64,000 bases of DNA from Tridacna crocea (GCA_943736015.1 OX031071.1:16216119-16280118); one strand, 5' to 3'. Counted from the first letter of the stretch, positions 1 to 11,130 are shown. The notes: a model not told the origin generated them from the letters alone. Program-made: numbers and translations.

Positions 1-477
1 AGCACGCAGAAAATTTGGTGCAGGACCTGGCTGACACGCAGGATCATCTTTGGATGCAGCTGCGGTAGTTCAGTGGAAGGCAGGCGATCTTCTATCTCAG
101 CGGGCTCTAACTTTGGCAGTGGTTGGAAGGCGTATGAACGCACCCGCTTTTTTCTGATGGCTGCATTTTGGCTTGTAGATAGTGTATATCGAAGGCCTCT
201 GTGACGTCTTGATAACAACTGAAAGGGGCTGATGATGATGAATTTGTAGGATTAAGGTCTATCCGTGCTCTAGGCATATTTGGTATGGACCATTGGAGAG
301 AAAGAATCAGATACAAGGGGTACAAGCCCCTAGCTCTTCGAATAGACCTCCTTGATTCTTTAATGTGCCCGGTGTAAAGCACAGATACACGCGAGGGGAT
401 CTCTGGGTTCCAAACAAGCTCGCCTCTAGCTGGGTGGGTAACACAACGTGTCTCAGAAAGGTCCTTGTTAGGCCGGG

Positions 478-545
478 TATCGAACATCAGGCCTCAGAAT
501 TGATTGTCAACTGCTTTACCACTGCATTACCGGTCCACCCACAAC
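478..545 (-). mobile_element. tRNA-like SINE fragment, antisense
   Basis: On the minus strand ACCGGTAATGCAGTGGTAAAG (A-box region), GACAATCAATTCTGAGGC and GATGTTCGATACCC (B box). It is a degenerate tRNA-like sequence. Confidence 0.45.
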
Positions 546-584
546 TGAAATGGACTTCAATTTTGCATGCTTTATACCATTTCT

Positions 585-1090
585 AAATCGTAAAGTATAC
601 GCATGTATTCGTAAAGTACTCGTACATAAGTTGCGTGTATTTAAGTCTTATCAATCTGTAAAGCCATCGTACTGAACACAATTAAAATCGGTAATGTCAC
701 TTAAGCACTCGTAATATTCCGTAAAGGAATGGTAAACTAACCGTAGCAAATCGTAAAACAAATTGTTTACGAGACATTTATAGATTAATGCGAGTAGTTT
801 ACAGAGGGTTACAACCGGTTTATGATACTTACGGATTGTTACAAGTTATTTACGAGTTAATTTCGGAAAATTTTATCCGTAGACACTCGTAAGAAAATTT
901 TTGACATGTCAAAAATTATGTCTCTACTTTCATGGATCATCACGTGTGTCTGCGAGTTGTGACGAGTAATTAACGGATGTGAACGAGTTATTTACCGACG
1001 CTTGTGATTGACTACAAGTTGGCAATCTGTAAGAACTCTTTAGAAAAATCTGTAAGTGTGAAGGTGGTATTACTCGAGTTGTTTACGTTC
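585..1090. repeat. Array of TCGTAAA / TTTACGA motifs (imperfect foldback)
   Basis: The left half carries TCGTAAAG, ATTCGTAAAG, CTCGTA and CCGTAAAG; the right half carries TTTACGAG, TTACGAGT, CTTACGGA and GTTTACG. The motif turns over near 770. The layout is like the arrays at 38640 and 55340, so this may be a non-autonomous element of a related family. No clear terminal repeat was found. Confidence 0.5.
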
Positions 1091-1348
1091 CCGAAAACAA
1101 ACAAAATGGCCACCACGCACTACAAATTTCATCAGTGATTTTTCGGAGATAAACATGTTATAAACAACTTCTACAAGCTCTTTATGTAATGAATGGTTTA
1201 ACAATTTATTTTTGGTCATGTTTATTACTAAATATTAATTGTATTTCGTTGCAATACGGAAAAAACCGACGAAACAAAGTCAGAATAGCGCTCTATATTT
1301 GCTACCGGAAAGTTTACTTGAGACGTTATGGTGTACAGTAAATGTCCA

Positions 1349-1440
1349 GATTACCAGCATTTTCTCCTTTTCCCACAATGTTTTCAAAGGCTGTCTTTCT
1401 CAGGGTCGTTAAAAGTCGGGATTGTGTGGTAAAGAGTTAA
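1349..1440 (-). mobile_element. TTAA-hairpin MITE, half copy
   Basis: Right half of the hairpin and the L arm, ending GTGTGGTAAAGAGTTAA. Reference layout of the family: TTAA, CTCTTTACCACACAA, L arm (ACCCTGAGAAAGAAGCC), hairpin arm TTGTGGGAAAAGGAGAAAATG, centre CTGGTAACCAG, complementary arm, R arm (GTCGTCTGCAAATGC), GTGTGGTAAAGAG, TTAA. Confidence 0.8.
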
Positions 1441-3528
1441 ACTAGCTAGGAGCCAACAGCTTTCTATTCAGGCAATGTTATACCGTAAAGGGTGCTGGCA
1501 TTTTCAAAATTTTCAAAAACATGACCAGTTGCGTTGGGTTTACCATGGGTAGTCAAATATTGCAAGCAACTTACTTTAACGCTAAAGATTTTGTAGGGTG
1601 ATAAAAGATTGAGAGGAAAATAACAATATTAGTGAGATTTTGCATGATTTCCAGTTGTTATTCAATGATAAAGGAGACAGAAAAAAAATCTACACGATTG
1701 TTATCTTTTTTCACAAACATTGTCTTACAACTACGATCATTCAACAATAGAAATAAAAAAATTACTTTATCATTACTTAAAAGACAACCATTAGGATACA
1801 GAAATATATTCCAACAGTGCTTCGCTGGTAGGTTTAAATGATACATCGCCACATTCAAGACACACGGTTTCCCGTATCTATAGAACTGTGATGAGTACTC
1901 GGGTACCCTGGTATTGGGTAGGGTAACGCTAGTACCAAGGTGCTAAATCATTACCCATGTACCTGATAATTAGATAGTAACTTATTAAAAAAAGCTATAA
2001 TGATGAACTTATTAGTAAAGCTATAATTATGCAGTTCCAATAAAATAATCTTATCTAATTTAGAAAATACATGCATAAGAAAACAAGTTACATACACCAG
2101 TACACAAACCGGAAGTAGATAATCAAAATAGGTTAAAATAAGGCTGAACCTCTTACCTCCTTGAACGCATAAATTGTCAGTGATGGATAATATTATTGTT
2201 ATATACATTGTTATGTCTATTCAGGGTTTTTGTTTTATTTGGTGTTTTGCGGACATAGACGATGGTAATTTAAAACATGCATATTGTGTGATTTATTTAC
2301 AACGACCAGTATAGCTTTACATGAAGTACATACACCATTGTGTGTGTTTATATAAGTTTAAAAGGTGGAAAATTTCAAAAATATATAGATTTTAGTGGAT
2401 ATATTGACTTGAAACTTGGAATAAATTGATGTAAATATACTGTTTAATTTACCGTCCATTTTGCTTTGTTTTGTCATTCTGGGTTCAGCTGACTCTGCAA
2501 GGTTATAGCGGGATCGATTGCTTAGCTTCATAGGGTGTTTAAACTCAAGGTACTTTTTCGTGAATTAGGTACCACCCTCTAGGTAACTTAAGTTCTAAAT
2601 TGCAAATCGGTGTTACCACTGGCTATTTATTTCGAAGGTACACTTAACCTGTGAGCTGTAGATCTGGAGGTAAGATTTCATATTAGAGGGTATGACAACT
2701 ATAATGGTTCCAAACTAGAAGTAAAGTAATCAATAATGATGTTTTTGTACCAGAAGAGTGTTTTATGTCAAGATATCAGCAGAAATTAACAGTTACTGTT
2801 TTAAGTCATTAAAAAGCTGAAAAGACGGTTTGAAGTGACTCTGATTGGACAATTCACAAAGAACATTGTGTTGTGTCATTGTACATTTTTTCATGTATAG
2901 TAATTTATGGATAGGTTTTTCCCGGTTAATTTATTGGGAAGTAATAACATTGGCATCTATGTGGATCTTACCTTGGCCGATTTTGAGATTCCTGCGATGT
3001 GCCCTCTATTGGATGCTGGTTATTACCCTCCTTTACATCATATTTCTAAAAGCAGGTGATATATCATTTCACAAACCGGTTACGAATACACATGAAGCAA
3101 TAAGCAGACATCCATGTGGGTTTCCATGTTTACCTTCTATTCGAAAGGTAACAACCTTGTTCTATTTTTATCAAAGATGAAATGCTATAAGTGATTTCAT
3201 TCGTTGCAATTAGAGCTTGCTGCATCCAATGAGAAGGCGTATCGGGGGAATGTAAGAATCAAGCTAGATCCGTCAAAGGTAGAGTAGCATAGTGAATCGT
3301 CAGCCTTGGCTTGCGAAGATGTAACATTGGGTACCCTAGTTCCCATGGGTAATACGGCCACAGGTATCCGGACACAGAATTTCTACCCCTCCCAGCCCTG
3401 GTCCCTTATGTGGCACATAATTTGTTGCATATGTGATTTGTTTATAATACTCATGGGAAAGGCAGCATTTCAGTAATCTTTTGATAAATTGTGTGCATCG
3501 AGAGATAATTATCTTTTCATGAAAGATT
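1441..3528. other. No gene or known repeat seen
   Basis: AT-rich stretch with only short chance reading frames. No repeat in this window matches it clearly. Confidence 0.4.
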
Positions 3529-3672
3529 AACAAATATTTCTGTTTTATAATCAGAGACTGAATTCGCCTACCATTTTTTCAGCATAAAAAACACAAGTTT
3601 AACAAATACTTCTGTTTTATAATCAAAGACTGAATTTGCCTACCATTTTTTCAGCATAAAAAACACAAGTTT
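3529..3672 (+). repeat. 72 bp tandem duplication
   Basis: Two adjacent 72 bp copies (3529-3600, 3601-3672) differ at only a few bases. No coding content. Confidence 0.9.
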
Positions 3673-3855
3673 AAGAATTGGCCATGAGTGCAGACAAACA
3701 TACTTTGCTCATGAAACTAGTATAACGAATGATGACTTGGAGGCGTCAGTGGCAACGTGTAAAATTTACAACAGCCGATGAAGGGAATTCTCAGTGCCAT
3801 TTGCTTATTTGTATTCACAAGGATTGACTCTTTATAAAACTTCAATTTTTTAGAA

Positions 3856-4075
3856 TTAACTCTTTAACACACAAGAAAATTTTGGACTGGTCCAAATTAA
3901 AAGCATTTGCAGACGACAAAATAAAGGTGACTGAAAAATTGAAATTTGTTCAGGGAAGGGTAGAAAACACTGTGGGAAAAGGAGAAAATGCTGGTTACCA
4001 GCATTTTCTCCTTTTCCCACAGTGTTTTCAAAATTCAGGGGCGTCAAAAGTAGGGATTGTGTGGTAATGGGTTAA
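3856..4075 (-). mobile_element. TTAA-hairpin MITE, full length
   Basis: TTAA at 3856-3859 and 4072-4075; R arm first, so inverted. The hairpin is nearly perfect. Confidence 0.9.
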
Positions 4076-4250
4076 ACATTTAGAAAAAATCAACAGACAA
4101 ACAAATAGATGCGACTCAAAAATATGAAATATGTTTCGGGAAAGGTGGAAAATATTATGGTTAAAAGAGAAATTATGGTTACAAGCATTTTCTCCTTTTC
4201 CAACAATGTTTTTAAAAGCACTCATCCACAGTTGTGTTGCAAAGGGTTAA
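4072..4250 (-). mobile_element. TTAA-hairpin MITE, decayed, abutting
   Basis: Shares the TTAA 4072-4075 with the copy before and 4247-4250 with the one after; the left hairpin arm is diverged. Confidence 0.7.
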
Positions 4251-4470
4251 CTCTTTACCACAATGTAATATCACAGACCTGTCTTGATTGAAAGTGCAGA
4301 CGACAATTTAAATTTGGCTCAAATTATGTAAATTTTCTTTGATGTGTAAAAAGCACAGTGGGAAAAGGAAGAAATGCTGGCAACTAGCATTTTCTTCCTT
4401 TTCCACAATGATTACAAAAGCCACCATTCTAATGGTTGATAAAAGTCAAATTTGTTCAGTGATGGATGAA
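4247..4470 (-). mobile_element. TTAA-hairpin MITE, decayed
   Basis: TTAACTCTTTACCACAA start and a recognisable hairpin (GTGGGAAAAGGAAGAAATG); the right end is worn away. Confidence 0.65.
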
Positions 4471-4483
4471 GCAGATGTGCATG

Positions 4484-4893
4484 AGAGATCCAGATGGAGT
4501 GATTTTGATTTCAAAATTTAAATAGTGATTATGTTCCACTAAACCCTATGTTGTGGGTAATTCTAATACTCGTCTCATCGAGACGATTTTAACTCTTTAC
4601 CACACAATCCCGACTTTAAACGGCCCTGAAAAAAGAAGCCTTTCGAAAACATTGTGGGAAAAGGAGAAAATGCTGGTAACCAGCATTTTCTCCTTTTCCC
4701 ACAGTGTTTTCTACCCTTCCCAAACCAAATTTTAATTTTTCAGTCGCCTTTATTTTGTCGTCTGTAAATGCTTTCAATTTGGACCAGTCTCAAATTTTCT
4801 CGTGTGGTAAAGAGTTAATGAGCACACACACCATAGGGTTTCAAATGAAATAATGGATTTCGAATACCATCACTTCCTCTTAGCTCGAGCTCT
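4484..4893. mobile_element. GAGCTCCAGAT foldback element, split by a MITE
   Basis: Outer ends 'gatccagatggagtgatttt' and its diverged complement ending GAGCTCTG, with inner arms around CCCTATGTTGTG and GAGACGATT. The MITE at 4589-4818 sits at a TTAA in its centre. The uninterrupted relatives at 14448 and 29411 read across the same point. Confidence 0.7.
4589..4818 (+). mobile_element. TTAA-hairpin MITE nested in a foldback element
   Basis: 222 bp between TTAA 4589-4592 and TTAA 4815-4818. The host element reads GAGACGATT before and TGAG after; uninterrupted relatives read GACGATTCTAATGAG. This fixes the MITE ends and the TTAA target duplication. Confidence 0.92.
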
Positions 4894-5085
4894 GTGCACA
4901 TGATCTGCACTTGAGATAATGTTATACAATATTTGTCATGGGATTTCACATTACCCTTTACCAAACCATTCCCAGTATAACACTTTACTACAGGACAAAT
5001 TTAAGGGATCCAAATTAGGAAGCATATGTGACCCATCACGCAAAAAGGGACCTTCTGGGAACTAGAGATTAGTGCTTTCAGTGCT

Positions 5086-5303
5086 TTAACCCATTACCAC
5101 ACGAGAAAGTTATAGACTTGTCCAAATTGAAAGCATTTGCAGACGACAAAATAAAAGTGACTGAAAAACAGAAACTTGTTCTGGGAAGGGTAGAAAACAC
5201 TGGAAAAGGAGAAAATGCTGCATTTTCTCCTTTTCCCACAATGTTTTCAAAAGGATTCTTTCTCAGGGGCGTCAACAGTAGGGATTGTGTGGTAATGGGT
5301 TAA
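5086..5303 (-). mobile_element. TTAA-hairpin MITE, centre deleted
   Basis: Both TTAA ends are intact; the hairpin loop has lost part of the CTGGTTACCAG centre. Confidence 0.88.
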
Positions 5304-5394
5304 GAACATTCACTGTTATATTCTCCAGAGTTTTCTAAATTTGAAAGTTACACAACTTCTAATTGATTAATTCGATACCCCGCGAAACTTTCTT

Positions 5395-5580
5395 TCCGGC
5401 TTTTTTTTTACCTTTCACCTCTGATAAAGCATGTGAGAAAAGTAGTCGGTGGCTTTGAGAAGGAAGTTGTGTTAGTACTGGTGTAAGAAAGCAGGGAAAC
5501 ACATGATGATTGTGCATCACCAACTGCCATGATATGACCTTAGCTGTTAAAGTGTCGTTAAACCCCAATACAACCAATCA
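5395..5580 (+). mobile_element. SINE body and 3' end
   Basis: GAGAAAAGTAGTCGGTGGC, ACTGGTGTAAGAAAGCAGG, TGACCTTAGCTGTTAAAG and GTCGTTAAACCCC, then CAACCAATCAACCA, a SINE 3' end. The tRNA head is missing. Confidence 0.5.
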
Positions 5581-5754
5581 ACCATTCTAATTGGTTAAAC
5601 TATTCAGAAAATTTGAAATAATACAACCTCTATTGTTTGCACATGTTTTTTTCTTTTATGATTCAACCTGTCTGCTATGACCCATCACCCATCTTGGAAC
5701 ACTTGGGAAAAGAAGGGCTTATACCAGGTATTACCCAAGCCTGGAGGGACTGAT

Positions 5755-5983
5755 TTAACCCTTTCCCAAACAATCCCTGGTTTTTACGGGTCAGGAATAG
5801 AAGCCTTTTGAAAACATTGTAGGAAAAGGAGAAAATGCTGGAAACCAGCATTTTCTCCTTTTCCCACAATGTTTTCTATCCTATCATAGAGAAAAATGAT
5901 CTTTTTAGCAACTGTTAATTTGTCATCTGCAAAATGCTTTCAATTTGGTCTGGTCCAAAATTTGCCATTTGGGAAAGGGTTAA
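5755..5983 (+). mobile_element. TTAA-hairpin MITE, F type
   Basis: Ends CCCTTTCCCAAACA and TTTGGGAAAGGG rather than ACCACAC; TTAA on both sides. Confidence 0.88.
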
Positions 5984-6096
5984 TAAATGGCAGGTACATG
6001 AGTTACACGTAAGTTGATCATAGCTTACTGAAAGACATTATGGTAGTTGGTTGTCCTTTTAAAAAGTAGTCAGGTTCTGTGCCCAGAAAGCCCAAA

Positions 6097-6312
6097 TCAA
6101 CCCTTTCCCAAACAAGCCCTGCAGTAAAAGTCTTTTCTTTTGAAAACACAGTGGGAAAAGGAGAAATTGCTCGTAACGAGCAATTTCTTCTTTTCCCACT
6201 GTGTTTTCTACCCTTATTGAGAACTTTCTGTCATTTTCTCAAATCTAAAATTGTCGTCTGCAAACTCTTTCGATTTGGGAGAGTAAAAAATTTGTCGTTT
6301 GGGAAAGGTTAA
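6097..6312 (+). mobile_element. TTAA-hairpin MITE, F type
   Basis: Left flank TCAA (mutated), right TTAA. The hairpin centre is GCTCGTAACGAGC, typical of F copies. Confidence 0.85.
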
Positions 6313-6339
6313 ATAGATTTGTATTTGTAGAATGCCATG

Positions 6340-7115
6340 TAGCAGAAGATAATGACACAACCTCTGGGTTGGCTAAAAGAAATGGTTGGGCAATCAGAAG
6401 ATGGGTTACTTTCAAATTTAGACAATTCTGTAGATGAAGGCTGATAATATTCCTAAGAATGGTGAATATGGACCATAATGTACCTGCAGACTGAAATGTT
6501 CAGCCTAATCCTAAATCAAAGCCTGTGGAATGATGAACCAAAAGACATGTTTATAAAGATAATGAGGCTTTTTCTGCCACATGTGGCAGAAGACCAGGTT
6601 CCATATTTACCATACAGTCTCAGTCTTATTCTCCCAAATTTTCTACATTTGAAAGTAACATAACTTTTGATTGGTTAAACCGAATGGTTTAGCCAATCAG
6701 AAGTTATGTTACTTTCAAATACAGCAAATATTTGAGAATAAGACAAAGAACGTTCTTTATGAATGGTTGGCGAATACATGTACGCCCCGGTTCCATATTT
6801 ACTAGGTTCCATATTTACCATCCATTCTCAAGAACAGTCTCAGTCTTATTCTCCAGCCAATCAGAAGTTATGCTTCTTTCAAATGTAGAAAATCTTGTAG
6901 AATAAGACCAAAAATATTCTTAAGAATGGTAGGTGAACACGGACCATGGTTCCATATTTACCTTCCATTTTTAAGAATGTTCTTGGTCTTGTTCTCGAGT
7001 GGCCAAAGTAAGTGGTTTAGTAATTAGGAGTTGTGTTACTTTGATATTTAGAAAATTTAGAATAAGACTTGGGATGTTCTAAAAAATGGTTTTTGAATAT
7101 GGACCTAAGATTTGT
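6340..7115. repeat. Cluster of inverted copies of a CCAATCAGAAGTTATGTTAC unit
   Basis: At least four alternating copies of a unit with 'cagtcttattctc', 'acatttgaaagtaac' and 'attggttaaacc'. The first pair makes a hairpin spanning 6614-6745. Related fragments lie at 5310-5370 and 5580-5635. No coding content. Confidence 0.7.
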
Positions 7116-7178
7116 ATACTAGATCTACAACAAAACGGTTTAGCCAAGTAGACATTAGGCCTTTTTGCTTTTTTTCAG

Positions 7179-7407
7179 TTAACTTTGTACCACACAATCC
7201 CGACTTTTAGCAACCCAGAGAAAGACGGCCTTTGAAAACAATGTGGAAAAAGGAAAAAATGCTGGTAACCATCATTTTCTCCTTTTTCCACAATGTTTTC
7301 TACCCTTCCCAAAACAAATTTCAATCTTTCAGTAACATTTGGTCTGTCATCAGCAAATGCTTTTATTTTGGACTAGTCTAAAGTTTTCTCGTGTGGTAAA
7401 AACTTAA
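7179..7407 (+). mobile_element. TTAA-hairpin MITE, full length
   Basis: TTAA at both ends, ACCACACAATCCCGAC start, hairpin with a few mismatches. Confidence 0.85.
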
Positions 7408-7410
7408 AAG

Positions 7411-7496
7411 TTAACCCTTTCTCTCCAAATATCAAATTGTCTGAAAACTCTTTTGGTTTGGAAGAGTCCAAAATTTGCTGTTTGGGAAAGGGTTAA
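7411..7496 (+). mobile_element. F-type MITE, internal deletion
   Basis: Only 78 bp between TTAA ends: a worn left end fused to the F-type R arm and TTTGGGAAAGGG. Confidence 0.7.
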
Positions 7497-7812
7497 AGCA
7501 CTTTTCACAACTACAGATGCCGTTATCCAGTGCAGATCAGGATCAGACTGAGCAAACATTCTGGATAAAAAGAGCATGGGGATTTCAATTAATTTGATCT
7601 TATCTGGTAACCCCTTGGTTTCTCGGCATTATTTTGCTTCCTCGGCAAAATGTCTTGCATGTCAAGTTTGCCTCATTCACTCGTCTTTGATGAAAGCATT
7701 TGTTCAGGATAAACTAGATGTGTTTCAAATGGTAGAGATGTTACTGAAAATGGTAGAAATATTTAACAGCATTCTTCTTAGGGGCGATAAAACTCATGAA
7801 TGAGTGCTAAAG

Positions 7813-8062
7813 GTTAAACTAAACCACTCTTTACTATTCTTATTATTTTTGTCATCTGCAAATGCTTTCAACTTGGACCAGTCTATAAATTTGTTGTTTA
7901 GTAAAAAGTTGAAAATTGAGGTTGTTTGGTACAAGGTTAACAAATTCATAAGATTTTTGTTTTCAATTTCACTTTATCTATGTTTCAGACTGATAAGGTG
8001 ATCCTAACAACCGAGCACAAACAAAAATAAGAAGAATAGTAAAGAGTGGTCTAGTTTAACCT
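7813..8062. repeat. 40 bp inverted repeat around a MITE fragment
   Basis: GGTTAAACTAAACCACTC and the following 'tttactattcttattatttttg' (7813-7852) recur inverted at 8021-8062. Between them lie a MITE right-arm piece (7843-7912) and unrecognised DNA. The next MITE starts inside the right copy. Confidence 0.75.
7843..7912 (+). mobile_element. MITE right-arm fragment
   Basis: GTCATCTGCAAATGC, GGACCAGTC and GTTTAGTAAAAAGTT; no left arm. Confidence 0.6.
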
Positions 8063-8282
8063 TTAGCTCACAATCTCGAGTTTTGAAGCCCCTAAGGAAG
8101 AAGCCTTTAGAAAACATTGTGGAAAAAGGAGAAAATGCTGATACCCAACATTTTCTTCTTTTTCCAAAAGGTTTTCTACCCTATCAAAGCAAAATTGCAC
8201 CATATGAGCCACTTTGAAATTGTCATCTGCAAATGTTTTGAATTTGGAAATGTCTAAAATTTTGCTGTGTGGTAACAGGGTA
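8056..8282 (+). mobile_element. TTAA-hairpin MITE, H variant with TATCAAAGCAAAATTG arm
   Basis: R arm CTATCAAAGCAAAATTGCAC and CACTTTGAAATTGTC marks a sub-family also found at 17501, 18730, 23493 and 28676. Confidence 0.75.
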
Positions 8283-8430
8283 ATCTTTAGCACACAATCT
8301 GGAGTTCTGACGGCATACAAAGCTTTTGAAAATATGGTGAGAAAAGGAGAAAATGCTGGTAGCCAACAGGTTTTTCCTTATTCACCAACGTGTTCTCTGC
8401 CATATTCAATTATTTCAGCTTTGAATTTGG
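8283..8430 (+). mobile_element. MITE fragment
   Basis: Left arm and worn hairpin (GAGAAAAGGAGAAAATGCTGG) ending in an R-arm piece fused to the next copy at 8433. Confidence 0.6.
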
Positions 8431-8432
8431 AC

Positions 8433-8636
8433 TTTTAACGACCATGAGAAAGAAGCCTTTAGAAACATTGTGGGAAAAGGAGAAAATGCTGATAACCAGC
8501 ATTTTCTTCATTTCCCACAATGTTTTCTTCCCTTCCCAGAACATAGTATGTCAATTCTTCAGTCACTTTTATTTTGTCGTCTGCAAATGCTTTCAATTTG
8601 GACAAGCCAAAAATTTTGTCATTTGGTAACGAGTTA
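8433..8636 (+). mobile_element. TTAA-hairpin MITE lacking left terminus
   Basis: Starts inside the L arm (CTTTTAACGACCATGAG) and runs to TTAA at 8633-8636. Confidence 0.8.
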
Positions 8637-8779
8637 AACAGGATAATTTAATTTACATCAATTGAGAAAAAAAGTTCATGCAACTTATTATAATACTAAT
8701 ACCTCTCCAACTCTGCTTCCTTGAACCTAAAGCATTACTTGCAGCACATGATATGTGTTTGCCAATGAACAGTTTCAAA

Positions 8780-8870
8780 GTTGACACCATCTCTCAGGCA
8801 TTGAACTTGGGACCTTATGGCTATGAGACTAGCACTTTACCTCACAAGTATGGACACCACACATAATGGA
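8780..8870 (-). mobile_element. tRNA-like SINE fragment, antisense
   Basis: AGGCATTGAACTTGGGACC then GGCTATGAGACTAGCAC and TTACCTCAC look like the complement of a tRNA B box, anticodon arm and A box. Degenerate. Confidence 0.35.
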
Positions 8871-9448
8871 TAAAACAGCAGCAAAAGGGAAAAAGAAAAT
8901 GCAAAAAAAAGAGAAAATCTATCAATGGTGTAAGGAGTGCAACTTACCTATGCAGTTTGAATTGAGTAAAGGGAGAGGTATATAGTATTTGGTTTAGTGA
9001 GTATGTAAATTCCCATACTCCCTCTGTACATAGTACATGCTGTAGCAAATGTGCAATAGTTATAGAGAATTGCGGGGAAGAGAAGAGAGAGAGGCGAGAG
9101 GGGGATATAACATTCAGTGTGTGAAATAGGCCGCTTGTACAAGGACTGCACTTTAATATTACAGTTAGCTGAACTTTCATGATAGTTTTTTTTTTCTCTC
9201 TCCCCCTGTCGCTCTGTGTATTGGATTGATTTTTTTTACTCGCTCCCTGGTAGTGTTTTTTAAGGTGAAGACTTGGACTGCAATGTAAGTATCACGCTAC
9301 ATTATTTAGATTGTACTAGTTTAAATAAAACTGGGTCACATTCAGGCTAAGATTTTTGAACAGCTCCTATGTACTGGTGTACACCATTTCATGAATAGAT
9401 ATTTTACTCTTTACTGCGGGTTCTACCCTTTCTACTGTTACTGTTGTT
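8870..9448. other. No gene seen
   Basis: Includes an AG-rich tract near 9070-9110 and a CT-rich tract near 9190-9210. Short reading frames here have no coding character. Confidence 0.4.
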
Positions 9449-9657
9449 TTAAACTGAATCTTGTAACAAAATTTCTACACTTGTCCAGTTTGAATGCATT
9501 TTGAAGAAGACATGATAAATTTGTCTCAAACATTAGAAAACATTGTGGGAAAAGGAGAAAATGCTGATAACCAGCATTTTCTCCTTTTCCCACAATGTTT
9601 TCTAAAGGCTTTCTTCTCAGGGTTGTTAAAGCTCAGGATTGTGTGAGAAAGAGTTAA
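9449..9657 (-). mobile_element. TTAA-hairpin MITE
   Basis: Perfect hairpin with centre CTGATAACCAG; R arm shortened; TTAA at both ends. Confidence 0.8.
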
Positions 9658-10079
9658 CTGAAGGAGTTCTAGAAAAAAACACCTTACTGATTTGTCACGA
9701 ATAAATAAGCGACCCTTTTTCTTGTAATTTTCATCAGAAATAACAAGGATTCTTCTTAAATTTTCTTAAAAGTAAACTATGAAACACCAAAAAGGGATTT
9801 AAACAGGAAGAAAAGATCAGACAGAGGGATCTACTCTGGTGGAAATTCAACAACCTGGCTGGTTTGAGAGGATTTTTAAAGTGAGTGACCCAGTTTTAAA
9901 TGCGGCACATTACACTTTGTTAGATAGGTAGATGTACGGAATGAGTAGTGTTGTGCCATATGTGTGCCCTAGTTAAAGTTTAAAAAGGTTGTTGGGAATA
10001 TTTTAATGGTGAGTTATAGTGGGAACGAGAATGGTTTGTTTGTTTGGTTTGTAAGGTGTTTAACGCCACTTTTAACGTT

Positions 10080-10210
10080 ATATCAGTCATATTGTAGCTG
10101 CCAGTGTACCTGTCCATGCTGCCCTGGAGTTTCTTTTAGCAATAGGTGTACTTTGACACAAAATTCTTCCCTAATCACAGGCTGCTTTTCCCACATACGG
10201 TGCAAGAGAA
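10080..10210 (-). mobile_element. SINE body fragment, antisense
   Basis: CAGTGTACCTGTCCATGC, CCCTGGAGTTTCTTTTAGC and GCTGCTTTTCCCACATACG are the complement of the SINE body seen at 5395 and 40740. Confidence 0.45.
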
Positions 10211-10293
10211 TTTACTTGTGATTCAAAGAGATCCACCTTAAGTCGGGATCGAGTAGACTGAGGGTTAGAGTTTCAAAAGTTTGTTCGGACAAG

Positions 10294-10425
10294 TTAACCT
10301 CACAATCACAAGTTTTAACCACCTTGGTAAAATGAGGACTACTGAAAAGCATAGTTGGAAAAGGAGAAAATGTCAGAAACCCTCCTTTTCTCCTTTTTCC
10401 ACAATATTTACAACCATATTGTCTA
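10294..10425 (+). mobile_element. TTAA-hairpin MITE, left part
   Basis: TTAA, L arm and a diverged hairpin; the R arm is missing. Confidence 0.65.
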
Positions 10426-10549
10426 AGACAGAAATCTTTTGTCAAAAGTATAAAAGGTGAGTTATGTGAGCTGTGTGTAAAAAAATTGTATGTGTGAGTT
10501 TGTGTGATAAAGTGCCATTTACATATAAATGTACATTTGCGTGTTTTGT

Positions 10550-10790
10550 GATTTTGCAGTGCCCAGTGCACCTTTCCATACATTCTAGGAGATTCTTTTA
10601 CCAGTACTTTCCGCACAACCCCTTTTGAAATGCGGAGTCTGATCGCCCAGTCAATTATGGCTGACGTGGGTTGTTCAGTGAATGGCATGCAAGACATGAG
10701 AACGGGTTACTGGTTTCACCGCTGGCTAAGCCAATTGCTTTCGAAGGATTGATGAAAATCATTGTGACTCGTTCATCTGTGTGTGCTCAC
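10550..10790 (-). mobile_element. SINE fragments
   Basis: CAGTGCACCTTTCCATAC and AGGAGATTCTTTTACCAG repeat the antisense body at 10080, then 'gaaggattgatgaaaatcattgtgac' resembles the sense body at 33415. It is probably two fused fragments. Confidence 0.35.
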
Positions 10791-10813
10791 TGTTTTTCGG
10801 CTATGGCTATTTG

Positions 10814-11042
10814 TTAACCCATTACCACACAATCCCTACTTTTGACGCCCCTGAGAAAGGAGCCTTTTGAAAACACTGTGGGAAAAGGAGAAAATGCTGG
10901 TAACCAGCATTTTCTCCTTTTCCCACAGTGTTTTCTACCCTTTCCAAAACAAATTTCAATTTGTCAGTCACTTTCATTTTGTCGTCTGCAAATGCTTTCA
11001 ATTTGGACCTGTCTAAAATTTTCTCGTGTGGTAAAGGGTTAA
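10814..11042 (+). mobile_element. TTAA-hairpin MITE, full length, well preserved
   Basis: Perfect hairpin with CTGGTAACCAG centre, both arms and both TTAA ends. A good consensus copy. Confidence 0.93.
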
Positions 11043-11130
11043 AGCAGACTTTAGCTTGGAAAGACTATTGTTTTGAGAACCTGCAGGAAAGCATGGATAG
11101 GTGCAAGATTCAGTTGGTTGTTGAACAGAC
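11041..11130 (+). mobile_element. SINE body fragment
   Basis: AGCAGACTTTAGCTTGGAAAG, CTGCAGGAAAGCATGGATAG and GTGCAAGATTCAG follow the body at 33690 directly after a MITE. Confidence 0.4.

Noticed and set aside
107..487. 126-residue minus frame at the window start
   Set aside because: No family signature, overlaps a tRNA-like repeat fragment, and has no splice or start context that supports it.
2845..3180. 111-residue plus frame with hydrophobic stretches
   Set aside because: AT-rich chance frame; no family-like motif or supporting exon structure.
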